Assembly: GCA_026005075.1 (NCBI GenBank)
Contig: BPKJ01000001.1
Coordinates: 860,867-924,866, forward strand
Direction of reading: 5' to 3'
Source of the DNA: Lysobacteraceae bacterium
GTDB taxonomy: Bacteria; Pseudomonadota; Gammaproteobacteria; Xanthomonadales; Xanthomonadaceae
DNA: 64,000 nucleotides
Of this stretch, positions 20,058 through 28,744 are shown piece by piece. Under the pieces are notes generated by a model, which saw nothing but the letters and a program-made list of their open reading frames with translations, made no database searches and had not been told where the DNA came from. The position numbers and the translations under genes were made by a program. The number at the start of each line of letters is the position of its first letter. Position 1 is the first letter of the stretch.

Positions 20058-22226
20058 TCAGAAGAGGTCGATCGGATCGACATCCAGCGACCAGCGCACG
20101 CGGCGCGCCGACGCAAGCCCGTGCAGCGAGGCCACCGTGTCCGCGAGCAGGTTCTGCAGGGCCGGACGGCGGGCGGCGGCAAGCAGAAGCTGCCCGCGCT
20201 GGTAGCCCGCGCGGCGTGGCCGGGGTGCCGGCAAGGGGCCGCGCAGCTCGACGCCGGCCTCACGGGCGCGCGGCTCCAGCAGGGCCCGGGCCTCGTCCAG
20301 AAAGGCCTGCCAGTGGGCTTCTTCGCGTGCCTCGGCGCGGATCAGGGCCCAGTGCATCGCCGGCGGATAGCGCAGCAGCCGGCGCTCGGCAAGGAGCGCC
20401 TGGGCGGCGGCCGGATAGCCGCCTTGCAGCAGGGTTTCCAGCAGCGGGTGCCGGGGCTGGTGGGTCTGGATCAAGACCTTCCCCTTGCGTTCACTGCGCC
20501 CGGCCCGGCCCGCGACCTGCACCAGCAGTTGCGCCAGCCGTTCCGAGGCACGGAAGTCCGGGTTGTGAAGCCCTTCGTCGACGCCCACGACCACGACCAG
20601 GGCGAGACCGGGAAGGTCGTGGCCCTTGGCCAGCATCTGCGTGCCGACGAGGATTCCGGGCCCCCTGCCGAGCCGCCCGAGCAGGGTGGCCAGACCGTCG
20701 CGTTGGCGGGTGGTGTCGCGGTCGATGCGGATCACCGGATACGGGCGGAAGTGCTCGGCGAGGTGCTGCTCCAGGCGCTCGGTGCCTTGCCCCAGGGGCT
20801 GCAGGGCCAGACCCCCACAGTCCGGGCAGGCCGCGGGCACGGCGCGGTGGGCCCCGCAGTGATGGCATTCCAGCCTGCGCCCGCCGGCGTGCACCGTCAT
20901 CGCCGCGTCGCAGTGCGCGCACGTGGCGGTGTGGCCGCAGTCGTGGCAGAGCAGCACGGGCGCAAAGCCGCGGCGGTTGCGGAACACCAGCACCTGGCCG
21001 CCTTCCGCGAGGGTCCGGGAGATCGCCTCGAGCGCCTCGGGAGCAAGGCCGTGCTGCAGGCGCCGGCCGCGCAGGTCGAGGATGCGTACCTCCGGCGCGA
21101 CCGCAGATCCTGCCCGGTGCGGCAGCTGCACCCGGAGATAGCGGCCGCGCTCGACCTGCAGCAGGGTCTCCAGCGAGGGGGTGGCGCTGCCCAGCACCAC
21201 CGGCACGCCGAGTGCGCGGCCGCGGACCAGGGCGAGGTCGCGCGCCGAGTAGCGCACGCCGTCCTGCTGCTTGTAGGAAGGATCGTGCTCCTCGTCGACC
21301 ACGATCAGCCCTGCCCGCGGCAGCGGGACCAGGGCCGCCGAGCGGGTGCCGATCAGGACACCCGGCTCGCCGCGGGCCAGCGCGGCCCAGGCGGCCAGCC
21401 GATCGCCGTCGGCAAGCCCCGAGTGCAGGACCCGGACCGCATCGCCGAGGCGGGCGCGGAAGCGCCGCATGGTCTGCGGCGCAAGCCCGATCTCGGGGAC
21501 CAGCACCAGCGCCTGGCCGCCCTGCGCGACGACGTCGGCGAGCAGTTCGAGGTAGACCTCGGTCTTGCCGCTGCCGGTGACGCCATGCAGGAGCACGGGG
21601 ACGAAGCCTTGCTGCCCGCGCAGGGCCTCGACCGCCGCCTGCTGCGCGGCGTTGAGGGCCACCGCGGCCGGACGTGGCGGGCCGGCGGTGAACGCAAGAC
21701 GCCGGATGCGTCCCTCGGCTTCCCAGCGCCGCAGCCGGCTGCGCCAGTCCGGATCCAGCGCCGCCAGGCTCTGCGCCGTGCAAGCGCCGTGGCACAGGGC
21801 CTGCCACAGCGCCTGCGGTCGCCCACCGGCACGCAGTCGGGGCGCGTGCTCGGGCACCGCCTCGAAGGCATCGCGATCCGGTGGCGGGAGCGGCCGTCCC
21901 TGCCTGAGCGGCGCGGGCAGGGCCAGCTGCAGGACCTCGCCCAGGGCCGCGTGGTAGTAGCGGGACAGCCAGAGCAGGCTGGACCAGAGCTCGCCTTCCA
22001 GCAGCGGCTGGGGGTCGATGCGCCGCTCGATCGGCCGCAGGCGCTCGGCCGCGGCCTCGGCCGGTCCCGTGGCCGCCACCACGCCGACTAGACGCTGCCT
22101 GCCGAAGCGGACCTCGACCCGGCAACCGATCCAGTCCGGACCGAGGGTCTGGCCGGGTGTGGGGAGGTAGTCGAACAGCGTCGGCAGTGGCAGGGGAAGC
22201 GCGACGCGGAGCACGGATGGCGGCAT
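20058..22226 (-). CDS. priA: Primosomal protein N' (replication restart helicase PriA)
   Basis: A 722-residue 3'-5' DNA helicase that reloads the replisome at stalled forks. An N-terminal 3'-DNA-binding domain (about 1-110) precedes the helicase core with Walker A GVTGSGKTEVY (about 213) and the DEEHD box. The eight zinc cysteines fall in CHDCGHTATCAHC and CHHCG...CPDCG (about 430-470). Motifs V/VI are present in QMLAKGHD and QVAGRAGR. The length matches E. coli (732). A TACACT at 22233-22238 on the minus strand would place the transcript start at the ATG. It is adjacent to but not overlapping the SRPBCC gene. Confidence 0.97.
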   Translation of the reverse strand: MPPSVLRVALPLPLPTLFDYLPTPGQTLGPDWIGCRVEVRFGRQRLVGVVAATGPAEAAAERLRPIERRIDPQPLLEGELWSSLLWLSRYYHAALGEVLQLALPAPLRQGRPLPPPDRDAFEAVPEHAPRLRAGGRPQALWQALCHGACTAQSLAALDPDWRSRLRRWEAEGRIRRLAFTAGPPRPAAVALNAAQQAAVEALRGQQGFVPVLLHGVTGSGKTEVYLELLADVVAQGGQALVLVPEIGLAPQTMRRFRARLGDAVRVLHSGLADGDRLAAWAALARGEPGVLIGTRSAALVPLPRAGLIVVDEEHDPSYKQQDGVRYSARDLALVRGRALGVPVVLGSATPSLETLLQVERGRYLRVQLPHRAGSAVAPEVRILDLRGRRLQHGLAPEALEAISRTLAEGGQVLVFRNRRGFAPVLLCHDCGHTATCAHCDAAMTVHAGGRRLECHHCGAHRAVPAACPDCGGLALQPLGQGTERLEQHLAEHFRPYPVIRIDRDTTRQRDGLATLLGRLGRGPGILVGTQMLAKGHDLPGLALVVVVGVDEGLHNPDFRASERLAQLLVQVAGRAGRSERKGKVLIQTHQPRHPLLETLLQGGYPAAAQALLAERRLLRYPPAMHWALIRAEAREEAHWQAFLDEARALLEPRAREAGVELRGPLPAPRPRRAGYQRGQLLLAAARRPALQNLLADTVASLHGLASARRVRWSLDVDPIDLF

Positions 22227-22744
22227 CGATGCAGTGTAGCCGTGGAGCAGGCCCGCACCGAAACGGCAAGCCCCCGGTTGCCGGTCATTCTTGCCTCAGG
22301 CTTTACGAGTGTCCTGTAACCGTCTGTTCATGTTGCGGTTTTGGCATTCATCCACAAAGGCTGTGGACAACTGTGTGGAAGAGTGTCTGGAAAAGCCCGC
22401 CAAGGCCAAGCGGGACAAGGCTTCCCGGCGCACTGGCGAAGATTTGTCCCGAGGCAAAAACTCACGCTACATCAACGACATGCATCTTTTTGCAGGTCCG
22501 CTTTAGGGCCTGCCGGCGCGCCTCCGGAGCGCTTGCGGGAAGCTCGGTGGTGCTGTGCACAACCGCCGCCGCCCGGCGTGCGGCTGCCGCCCTTGTGCCA
22601 TGCGGGAGAGAACCCTCTGCGCGGCCTGTCAACCGTGCACGCCCTGCCGCGTTGTAGCGGCAGGCCCAGTCCGCCGCCTGCCCGAAGACCGCCCTGCCGC
22701 CTACAATGCCCGCCCCCTCCGCGCCACGAACCCTGACCGTGCCG
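22227..22744. other. Intergenic region with DnaA-box-like pair, no gene recognised
   Basis: This 518-base gap separates the divergent priA and ECF sigma genes. Its first half is less GC-rich than the surroundings. It contains an inverted pair of DnaA-box-like nonamers, TCATCCACA (22348-22356) and TGTGGACAA (22362-22370), each one mismatch from the consensus. It also has an 8-bp hairpin (22643-22650 with 22657-22664) and a TACAAT at 22702-22707. A 71-codon frame at 22291-22506 has codon use unlike the neighbours and no recognisable similarity. No RNA gene was recognised. Confidence 0.6.
22702..22707 (+). promoter_or_regulatory. Putative -10 element of the ECF sigma operon
   Basis: TACAAT (five of six to consensus) lies 37 bases before the ATG at 22745. 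It overlaps the alternative start at 22706, which argues for the downstream start. The -35 region is not recognisable. Confidence 0.4.
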
Positions 22745-23293
22745 ATGACCCGCGACCAGACCGATGCTGCGGCCCTGGAGCGCTTCCTGCGCGGGGTCGA
22801 GCGGCGCGCCCTGCGGCACGTGGAGCTGGCCGGGCAGTCGCGGGAGGACGCCCTCGACATCCTGCAGGAGGCCATGCTCGCCTTCGTCCGTGCCTACCGC
22901 CACAAGCCCGAGGAGGAGTGGCCGCTGCTGTTCTGGAAGGTGCTGGGTTCCAAGCTGGTGGACGCACAGCGGCGCGGCAAGCTGTGGAGCCGCTGGTTCG
23001 GCTGGCTGGGCCGCAACGGGGCGGAGGACGAGGACGACCCCGTGGCGCGGTTTCCCGACCGCATCGAGGCGGGTCCGGAGCAGCGCCTCGGGGACCAGGA
23101 GGCTGCCCTTGCGCTGGAGGCGGCCCTGCGCGAGCTGCCCCAGCGCCAGCGCCAGGCCTTCCTACTTAGGGTCTGGGAAGGGCTGGACGTGACCTCCACC
23201 GCGCGTGCGATGGGCGTCTCCGAGGGCAGTGTGAAGACCCACCTGTTCCGCGCCATGCAGCAGTTGCGGGCGCGTCTTGGGGAGTATCTGTGA
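22745..23293 (+). CDS. ECF-type RNA polymerase sigma factor
   Basis: A 182-residue group 4 sigma factor. Region 2 is represented by the DILQEAMLAFVRAYRHK stretch and the LLFWKVLGSKLVDAQRR helix (about residues 40-85). Region 4 is LPQRQRQAFLLRVWEGLDVTSTARAMGVSEGSVKTHLFRAMQQLRARL (about 130-178), a clear sigma-70 region 4 helix-turn-helix. The next gene starts in TGATG overlap. Gene order sigma, DUF3619, DUF3106 suggests that the small membrane protein downstream serves as its anti-sigma or membrane partner; this is inference. A start at 22706 in the same frame would add 13 residues but lies within the putative -10. Confidence 0.88.
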   Translation: MTRDQTDAAALERFLRGVERRALRHVELAGQSREDALDILQEAMLAFVRAYRHKPEEEWPLLFWKVLGSKLVDAQRRGKLWSRWFGWLGRNGAEDEDDPVARFPDRIEAGPEQRLGDQEAALALEAALRELPQRQRQAFLLRVWEGLDVTSTARAMGVSEGSVKTHLFRAMQQLRARLGEYL

Positions 23294-23700
23294 TGAGCCG
23301 TGACCTTTCCCATGGAGACGACCGCTGGTTGCTGCGGGCGCGCGAGCTCCTGCGGCAGCAGGCACGTGCCGAGGATGCAGAGCTCGACCGCAGGCTCGGC
23401 CGGATCCGGCAAAGGGCCCTCGCCGCCGCGGGCCCACGCCGCCCGCGGCCCGCGCTCCTCGCGCTGGCCGGTGCGGCGGCGGCCCTTGCACTGATGGTCG
23501 GCGTGCTGCGGCCCGGCATGCCGCCGGGATCGCTGCGCCTGCCGGCCGCCACCGAGGCCCTGCGTGCATCGAGCCCGATCGAACAGGCCCTGACCCTGCC
23601 GGAGGAGGAGCTGGACCTGCTCAGCGGCGAGGTGGAATACGGGCTGGTGGAGGAACTCGAGTTCTATGCGTGGCTGGAGAAGCAGGCCGATGCGCGTTGA
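23293..23700 (+). CDS. DUF3619-like small membrane protein, candidate anti-sigma partner
   Basis: A 135-residue protein with a charged N-terminal cytoplasmic segment (about 1-50), one transmembrane helix (PALLALAGAAAALALMVGVL, about 53-72) and an acidic C-terminal part ending LPEEELDLLSGEVEYGLVEELEFYAWLEKQ. The ELDLL...EFYAWL ending resembles the DUF3619 family, which commonly follows ECF sigma genes. The start ATG overlaps the sigma stop by one base. Topology and position fit a membrane-anchored anti-sigma factor, but no zinc or ASD motif is seen, so the role is inferred. Confidence 0.75.
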   Translation: MSRDLSHGDDRWLLRARELLRQQARAEDAELDRRLGRIRQRALAAAGPRRPRPALLALAGAAAALALMVGVLRPGMPPGSLRLPAATEALRASSPIEQALTLPEEELDLLSGEVEYGLVEELEFYAWLEKQADAR

Positions 23701-24379
23701 GCTGCGCCCGCTCCTGCTGGCCTGCCTGCTCGTGCCATGGCTGGCACTGGCCGAGGTCCCGGGGTCTGCGGACCAGCTCGGCTGGGACGGGCTGGACGCC
23801 GAGCAGAAGGCCTTGCTCGCGCCCTTCGAGGCGCGCTGGTCGGAGCTGCCGCTGGCCCAGCGTGCCCAGCTGCTCGCCAATGCCGAGCGCCTGCGCAGTC
23901 TGCCCGAGCCGCAGCGCGAGAAGCTCAAGGACCGCCTCGCCCGCTGGCAGTCCCTGCCGCCGGCCGAACGCGCCCGCATCCGCGAGCGCCTTGAGGCGTA
24001 TCTCGAGCTCCCGCCCGAACAGCGCCAGCGGCTGCGCCAGCAGTACCAGCGCTTTCGTGCGCTGCCCCCGGACCAGCGCGAGGCCTTGCGCCGGCGCTTC
24101 GAGCAGATGAGCCCGGCGGAGCGGCGCGCGTTCCTGCTCGGCGCCCAGCTGCGCGACCAGGCCGAGCTCGCGCGCAGGGCCTTTGCCTTCGTGCCGCCGG
24201 CGGAGCGTCGGGCGACCCTCGAGATGCTGCGCCAGCTCGGGCCGGACGCGCGCAGGCGGCTGCGTGACCTGATCCGCAACGAGCCGCCGTGGCGGCGCGA
24301 GGAGATCCGTCAGCAGCTCCTGCAGCTGCCGCCCGAGGAGCGCGGACCCTGGCTGGAACGGCAGGGCGATCGACCCTGA
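23690..24379 (+). CDS. Exported DUF3106 protein
   Basis: A 229-residue protein with a signal peptide (LLLACLLVPWLALAEV, cleavage near residue 21). After it comes a helical region of degenerate repeats of about 20 residues built on L-P-P-x-Q-R-x-x-L-R-x-R (for example ELPPEQRQRLRQQYQRFRALPPDQREALRRRF), the DUF3106 signature. It is probably periplasmic. It overlaps the preceding DUF3619-like gene by 11 bases, so the three genes form one unit. The repeats resemble heavy-metal or envelope-stress sensors of the CpxP/Spy kind only loosely; no function is assigned. Confidence 0.8.
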   Translation: MRVELRPLLLACLLVPWLALAEVPGSADQLGWDGLDAEQKALLAPFEARWSELPLAQRAQLLANAERLRSLPEPQREKLKDRLARWQSLPPAERARIRERLEAYLELPPEQRQRLRQQYQRFRALPPDQREALRRRFEQMSPAERRAFLLGAQLRDQAELARRAFAFVPPAERRATLEMLRQLGPDARRRLRDLIRNEPPWRREEIRQQLLQLPPEERGPWLERQGDRP

Positions 24380-24398
24380 GCGGTCGCTGGCGACGCCC

Positions 24399-24755
24399 TC
24401 AGCCCGGATCGCCGGGTGGCATGGGGGAGGCGTGGAGCCCCTCCATGATCCGCCGGCGCGCCTGGAAGCGGCCGCCGAAACGGCGCAGGCCCTCCTCGCG
24501 CATGCGCGGTGCGTCGCAGGCGAGATAGCGTTCCAGTGCCGCGCGATCCTCGAGCCGATAGACCACGCACCAGCGTCGGTAGCCCGGCTCCACCGGATCC
24601 AGGACCTCGAACAGCTCGGCGGCAAGGAAACCGGGCAGGGCCAGCATCGCCTCCACGTGTTCCCGCAGCCAGCGCAGGTAGGCGACGGCGATGCCCTCCT
24701 CCACGCTGAGGTCGACCTCGTACACGACGGCATGGCCGGAGGGATCGGGGCGCAT
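24399..24755 (-). CDS. DUF4286 family protein
   Basis: A 118-residue cytoplasmic protein recognised by the EVDLSVEEGIAVAYLRWLREHVEAMLALPGFLAAELFEV stretch and the ending EEGLRRFGGRFQARRRIM, typical of DUF4286 (dimeric alpha-beta barrel-like fold). The frame is open to 25271 on this strand, but homology begins at MRPDPSGHAVVYEV. It is convergent with the DUF3106 gene and divergent from the MATE exporter. Biochemical role unknown. Confidence 0.85.
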   Translation of the reverse strand: MRPDPSGHAVVYEVDLSVEEGIAVAYLRWLREHVEAMLALPGFLAAELFEVLDPVEPGYRRWCVVYRLEDRAALERYLACDAPRMREEGLRRFGGRFQARRRIMEGLHASPMPPGDPG

Positions 24756-24809
24756 CGAAGACCTCGGGACGGCGGCAGGGGAGGGACGGCCGGCGGCGCG
24801 TCCGCGCAC

Positions 24810-24815
24810 TAAGAT
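24810..24815 (+). promoter_or_regulatory. Putative -10 element of the MATE gene
   Basis: TAAGAT lies 28 bases before the ATG at 24844 in the divergent gap with the DUF4286 gene. The match is modest and no clear -35 is present. Confidence 0.3.
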
Positions 24816-24843
24816 AGCCGGCTTTCCGGAATCCGCCCGGCCG

Positions 24844-26232
24844 ATGTCGCCCACCCCAGCCCGTGCCCGCCTGTCCGGAGAGATCCGGGCCACCCTCGCC
24901 CTGGCCCTGCCGCTGGTGCTGGGCCAGCTCGCCGCCGTGGGCATGAACGTCATCGACAGCCTGCTCGCGGGCCGCCACGGCGCGGTCACCCTGGCTGCGG
25001 TGGCGGTGGGAAGCGCGATCTGGTCGGTGGTCATGATGCTGCTGCTGGGCGTGCTGATGGCCCTTCCGCCCATGGTCAGCCAGCTCGACGGCGCCGGCCG
25101 CAGGGACCGCATCGGCCCGCTGTTCCGGCAGGCCCTGTGGCTGGCCGGCCTGCTGTCCGCGGCGCTGCTGGTGGCGCTGCGCTTCACCCCCGCGATGCTG
25201 GCGGCACTCGGCATCGATCCTGCGGTACGGCCGGGTGCGCAGGCCTTCCTCGGCGCCCTGGCCTTCGGCACGCCGGCGTTGGCCCTGCACCTGTGCTGCC
25301 GCTATCTGAGCGAAGGCGTGGGCCGGACCCGGCCGACCATGGTGATCGGCCTGGCCGGGCTGGTCCTGCTGGCCCCGCTGGGCTACGCGCTGATGCACGG
25401 TGGCCTCGGCATTCCGGCGATGGGCGCGGCCGGACTGGGCGCGGCGACCGCGGTGGTGCTCTGGCTGCAGGCCGCGGCCTACCTGTTCTGGCTGCACCGT
25501 GGCCCCGCCTACGCCGACCTCGGTCTCACCGCTCGTCTCGAGCCGCCGGATCCGGTCCTGCTCGGCCAGATCCTGCGCCTCGGGGTACCGCTTGGCATCG
25601 CGGTGCTGATGGAGGGCTTGCTGTTCGTCGCCGCGGCGGTGGTGATCGGCGGCATGGGAGAGGTGGCGGCGGCGGCCCACCAGATCGCGGTCAACCTGGC
25701 CTCGGTGCTGTTCATGGTCCCGCTCGGGGTGGCGATGGCGACCACGGTCCGCGTCGGGTTCGCGGCCGGTGCCGGCGATGTCTCCGGCGTGCGCCGCGCC
25801 TGCCGGGCCGGCTTTGCGATCACGCTGTGCACCCAGCTCGCGGCCGCGGCGCTGCTGGTCGGCGCCGGCCGCGGGCTTGCCGGGCTGTACAGCGGCGAGG
25901 GGGCGGTGGTCGCGGCCGCGATGCCGCTGCTGCAACTGGCCGCGGCCTTCCAGCTCTCGGACGGATTCCAGGTCGCCGCCGCGGGTGCCCTGCGCGGGCT
26001 CAAGGACACCCGCATGCTGATGCTGCTCACGGCGCTGGCCTACTGGGGGGTGGGCATGCCGGCCGGCACGGCGCTGGCGTTCCTGGCCGGCTGGGGTGCG
26101 GCGGGCATGTGGGCGGGGCTGGTGCTGGGCCTGACCGTGGCCGCGCTCTTGCTGGGCGCAAGGCTGTGGCGCCTGCTTGCGCGGCTCGACCCGCCGCGCC
26201 GCGCCGCCGCCGGAGGCGCGGGGCACGGCTGA
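24844..26232 (+). CDS. MATE family multidrug/cation efflux transporter (NorM-like)
   Basis: A 462-residue polytopic protein with about 12 transmembrane segments in two homologous halves (MatE domains about 15-175 and 240-400). Family motifs include PLVLGQLAAVGMNVIDSLLAGR near the start, and VGVAMATTVRVGFAAGAGD plus FQVAAAGALRGLKDTRM in the second half. It should export cationic compounds by Na+ or H+ antiport. The frame is open to 24691; the ATG at 24844 is where homology begins. The substrate is unknown. Confidence 0.92.
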   Translation: MSPTPARARLSGEIRATLALALPLVLGQLAAVGMNVIDSLLAGRHGAVTLAAVAVGSAIWSVVMMLLLGVLMALPPMVSQLDGAGRRDRIGPLFRQALWLAGLLSAALLVALRFTPAMLAALGIDPAVRPGAQAFLGALAFGTPALALHLCCRYLSEGVGRTRPTMVIGLAGLVLLAPLGYALMHGGLGIPAMGAAGLGAATAVVLWLQAAAYLFWLHRGPAYADLGLTARLEPPDPVLLGQILRLGVPLGIAVLMEGLLFVAAAVVIGGMGEVAAAAHQIAVNLASVLFMVPLGVAMATTVRVGFAAGAGDVSGVRRACRAGFAITLCTQLAAAALLVGAGRGLAGLYSGEGAVVAAAMPLLQLAAAFQLSDGFQVAAAGALRGLKDTRMLMLLTALAYWGVGMPAGTALAFLAGWGAAGMWAGLVLGLTVAALLLGARLWRLLARLDPPRRAAAGGAGHG

Positions 26233-26251
26233 AGCGGCGCGCGCCTTCCCG

Positions 26252-26257
26252 TATCCT
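26252..26257 (+). promoter_or_regulatory. Putative -10 element of sppA
   Basis: TATCCT lies 28 bases before the sppA ATG and is followed by a GGAG Shine-Dalgarno (26275-26278). No clear -35. Confidence 0.35.
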
Positions 26258-26285
26258 TGCCGCCCTTGGTTCCCGGAGTTCCGCG

Positions 26286-28148
26286 ATGAATCCGCCTGCA
26301 CGCAAGCCGTTCTTCCTCTGGCGCCTCCTGCGCGGCATCTGGGACGCGCTCAACTTCGGCCGCCGCCTGGTGTTCAACCTCGTGTTCCTGGCCCTGCTCG
26401 TGCTGCTGCTTGGGGTGCTGCTGCGCGGGATGCCGCTGCTGCAGCCCAGGACCGCGCTGGTTCTGGCGCCGGATGCGGTGCTGGTCGAGCAGTACAGCGT
26501 CGCGCCGGCGGAGCGGGTGCTGGGGCGGCTGACCGGCGAGACCGTGGCCGAGGTCCAGTTGCGCGATCTGCTGCGCGCGATCGATGCCGCACGCGAGGAC
26601 GCGCACATCGAGCGCATCGTGCTGCGGCCGGATCGGATCCACGGCGGCGGCTTCGCCAGCCTGCGCGAGCTGGCCGCGGCACTGCGTCGCTTCCGCGAGG
26701 CGGGCAAGCAGGTGATCGCCTATGCCGACGCGATGGACCAGCGGCAGTACTACCTCGCCGCGCAGGCCGACGAGGTCTACCTGCATCCCGAGGGGGTGGT
26801 CTGGCTGGAGGGGCTGTCCTCCCATCGCGCCTACTTCCGCGAGGCGATCGAGGACAAGCTGCGGGCCAAGGTCCACCTGTTCCGCGTCGGCACCTTCAAG
26901 GCCTTCGCCGAGCCCTTCGTGCGCGACGGGCCCTCGCCGGAGGCGCTGGAGGCGGACCGGGTGTGGATGAGCGACGTCTGGCAGCGCTACCTTGCCGACA
27001 TCGCCGCCGCGCGGGGCCTCGATGCCGCGCGTCTGCAGCAGGCCATCGACCATGCCGCCGAGGAGCTGGAAGGCAGCGAGGGGGATTTCGCCGCGCTCGC
27101 CGAATCGCTCGGTCTGATCGACGCGCGGCTGAGCGCCGACGCCCTCGAGCAGCGCCTGATCGAGCGTGGCGAGAAGGAAGGGTCGAGCTTCCGCCAGGTC
27201 GACTTCGAGCGCTACCTTGCGCGCCTTGATCACGAGCGCCTGCCGCTCGACCCGCGGCCGCAGGTCGCGGTGGTCGTCGCCGAGGGCGAGATCGTCGACG
27301 GTGGTCCCGCGCCCGGAGCGGTGGGCGGCGAGAGCATGGCCGAACTGCTGCGCCAGGCCCGCGACGACGAGCAGGTGCGCGCGGTGGTCCTGCGCGTCGA
27401 CTCGCCGGGCGGCAGCGTGTTCGCTTCCGAGCAGATCCGCCGGGAGCTCGAGCTCCTGCGCGAGGCCGGCAAGCCGGTGGTCGCCTCGATGGGGGACGTC
27501 GCCGCCTCCGGCGGCTACTGGATCTCGCTCGGCGCCGACGAGATTCTCGCCGATCCCTCGACGATCACCGGATCGATCGGCGTCTTCGGGCTGCTGCCGA
27601 CCTTCCCCGACTCGCTGGAGGCGATCGGCATCCGCGTCGATGGCGTCGGCACCACCGCCCTTGCCGGTGCGCTGGATCCGCGCCGCGAGCTGGATCCGCA
27701 GCTCGCGCGCATCTTCCAGGCCTCGGTGGAACGCGTCTACCGGCAGTTCATCGGCCGCACCGCGGCGGTGCGCGGACTCGAGGTCGAGGCGGTGGACCGG
27801 GTCGCGCAGGGGCGGGTGTGGAGCGGCGCGCAGGCGCTGGAGCACGGCCTGATCGATCGCATCGGCGGCCTCGACGAGGCCATCGCCGCAGCCGCCACCC
27901 GGGCCGGACTGGCCGAGCCGGACTATCAGGTGCGCTACCTCGAGCGCCCGCTGGAGCCGTTCGAGCAGTTCCTGCTGCAGCTGGGACGTGATCAGGCCCT
28001 GCTGGCGCTGGCCGGGCGGTTCGGTCTGCTGCCGGCGATGGCCGATGCCGCCACCGCGCGCGAGCTGCGGCCCTGGCTGAGCTGGCTGCTGCGCCGCGAG
28101 GGCCCGCCGCTGCGGATCGCCGCGCATTGCCTGTGCCGCGGCGGATGA
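26286..28148 (+). CDS. sppA: Signal peptide peptidase SppA, 67-kDa type
   Basis: A 620-residue inner-membrane serine protease that degrades released signal peptides. One N-terminal transmembrane helix (about 28-50) is followed by two tandem S49 domains. The general-base Lys lies in the first half (VGTFKAFAEPF, about 203-213) and the nucleophile Ser in the second (MGDVAASGGYW, about 404-414), as in E. coli SppA, whose active site is built from both halves. The length matches (618). GGAG lies seven bases upstream of the chosen ATG. Confidence 0.95.
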   Translation: MNPPARKPFFLWRLLRGIWDALNFGRRLVFNLVFLALLVLLLGVLLRGMPLLQPRTALVLAPDAVLVEQYSVAPAERVLGRLTGETVAEVQLRDLLRAIDAAREDAHIERIVLRPDRIHGGGFASLRELAAALRRFREAGKQVIAYADAMDQRQYYLAAQADEVYLHPEGVVWLEGLSSHRAYFREAIEDKLRAKVHLFRVGTFKAFAEPFVRDGPSPEALEADRVWMSDVWQRYLADIAAARGLDAARLQQAIDHAAEELEGSEGDFAALAESLGLIDARLSADALEQRLIERGEKEGSSFRQVDFERYLARLDHERLPLDPRPQVAVVVAEGEIVDGGPAPGAVGGESMAELLRQARDDEQVRAVVLRVDSPGGSVFASEQIRRELELLREAGKPVVASMGDVAASGGYWISLGADEILADPSTITGSIGVFGLLPTFPDSLEAIGIRVDGVGTTALAGALDPRRELDPQLARIFQASVERVYRQFIGRTAAVRGLEVEAVDRVAQGRVWSGAQALEHGLIDRIGGLDEAIAAAATRAGLAEPDYQVRYLERPLEPFEQFLLQLGRDQALLALAGRFGLLPAMADAATARELRPWLSWLLRREGPPLRIAAHCLCRGG

Positions 28149-28164
28149 GACGGCCCCCGCGCCT

Positions 28165-28198
28165 GGCCGAGCGCGGACGCGGGGCCTCGCGCTCGGCC
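28165..28198. terminator. Hairpin between convergent sppA and the YkgJ-type gene
   Basis: A perfect 11-bp stem (28165-28175 with 28188-28198) with a 12-base loop sits in the 66-base gap between the two stops. It is GC-rich without a T-tract, so a bidirectional terminator role is likely but not certain. Confidence 0.5.
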
Positions 28199-28214
28199 TG
28201 AGCCCTGGAACCGC

Positions 28215-28613
28215 TCAGGCGCTGCGCGGCAGCGGCGAGCGGCCGGGGCCGTGCGGATCGATCCAGCTGTCCGGGGTCAGCGGCGGCAGACCGTGGGCGG
28301 CTCGCGCGCGGTCGCACTGCGGGCTCGGCGCGCCCGCCTCCCACGCCGGAGCCAGTTCCCGGCACGGCGAGGGCCGCCGCGGGTAGATCGTGCAGCAGGC
28401 GGCGTGTCCGACCTCGCCCGCGAGCGCCACGCAGCGCGGGCGGCGCGCCTGGGTGCCGCGCATCGCCAGCCGGTGCGGGTCCAGTTTCTCGGTCAGTTCG
28501 GCAGGCACCGCGCCGCCCAGGAAGGGTTCGGCCTCCGACCAGTGGAAGGCGACCCGGAAGTGGGCGCAGCAGGCGCCGCAGGCAAGGCACGGGTGGGCCA
28601 TGCACGGAGCCAT
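28215..28613 (-). CDS. YkgJ-type cysteine-cluster protein
   Basis: A 132-residue protein of the YkgJ/UPF0153 (CxxCxxCC) family. The cluster is CLACGACC at about residues 9-16, with further cysteines in [25 protein letters not shown] that complete a metal or Fe-S site. The fold is known only as a zinc- or iron-chelating domain and the function is unknown. The ATG at 28613 has an in-frame alternative at 28601 just before the cluster. A TAGAAT -10 lies about 50 bases upstream, in the gap shared with the divergent lipoprotein methyltransferase. Confidence 0.85.
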   Translation of the reverse strand: MAPCMAHPCLACGACCAHFRVAFHWSEAEPFLGGAVPAELTEKLDPHRLAMRGTQARRPRCVALAGEVGHAACCTIYPRRPSPCRELAPAWEAGAPSPQCDRARAAHGLPPLTPDSWIDPHGPGRSPLPRSA

Positions 28614-28660
28614 CGCGTCGTCGTTGGGGGGACCGGGGCTTGCCGCCCACGGCGGCGCGG

Positions 28661-28666
28661 ATTCTA
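28661..28666 (-). promoter_or_regulatory. Putative -10 element of the YkgJ-type gene
   Basis: TAGAAT on the minus strand (five of six to consensus) lies 47 bases before the ATG at 28613. No -35 was identified. Confidence 0.35.
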
Positions 28667-28709
28667 GACCGCGTGCCGCTGCTGCGCGAGGGGGTGCGCG
28701 GGTTTCTGC

Positions 28710-28715
28710 TAGGCT
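28710..28715 (+). promoter_or_regulatory. Putative -10 element of the lipoprotein methyltransferase gene
   Basis: TAGGCT, the same hexamer as at ahpC, lies 29 bases before the ATG at 28745. Confidence 0.35.
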
Positions 28716-28744
28716 TGCGGGCCGGTTCGCGGAGCGTCGACGCC

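Noticed and set aside
22340..22380. Replication origin
   Set aside because: Only two imperfect DnaA-box-like nonamers, no AT-rich unwinding region, and dnaA, dnaN or gidA are not nearby.
22291..22506. A 71-codon frame in the priA upstream gap as a possible small gene
   Set aside because: Codon use lacks the strong third-position GC of the neighbours, no ribosome binding site precedes it, and the protein resembles nothing known.
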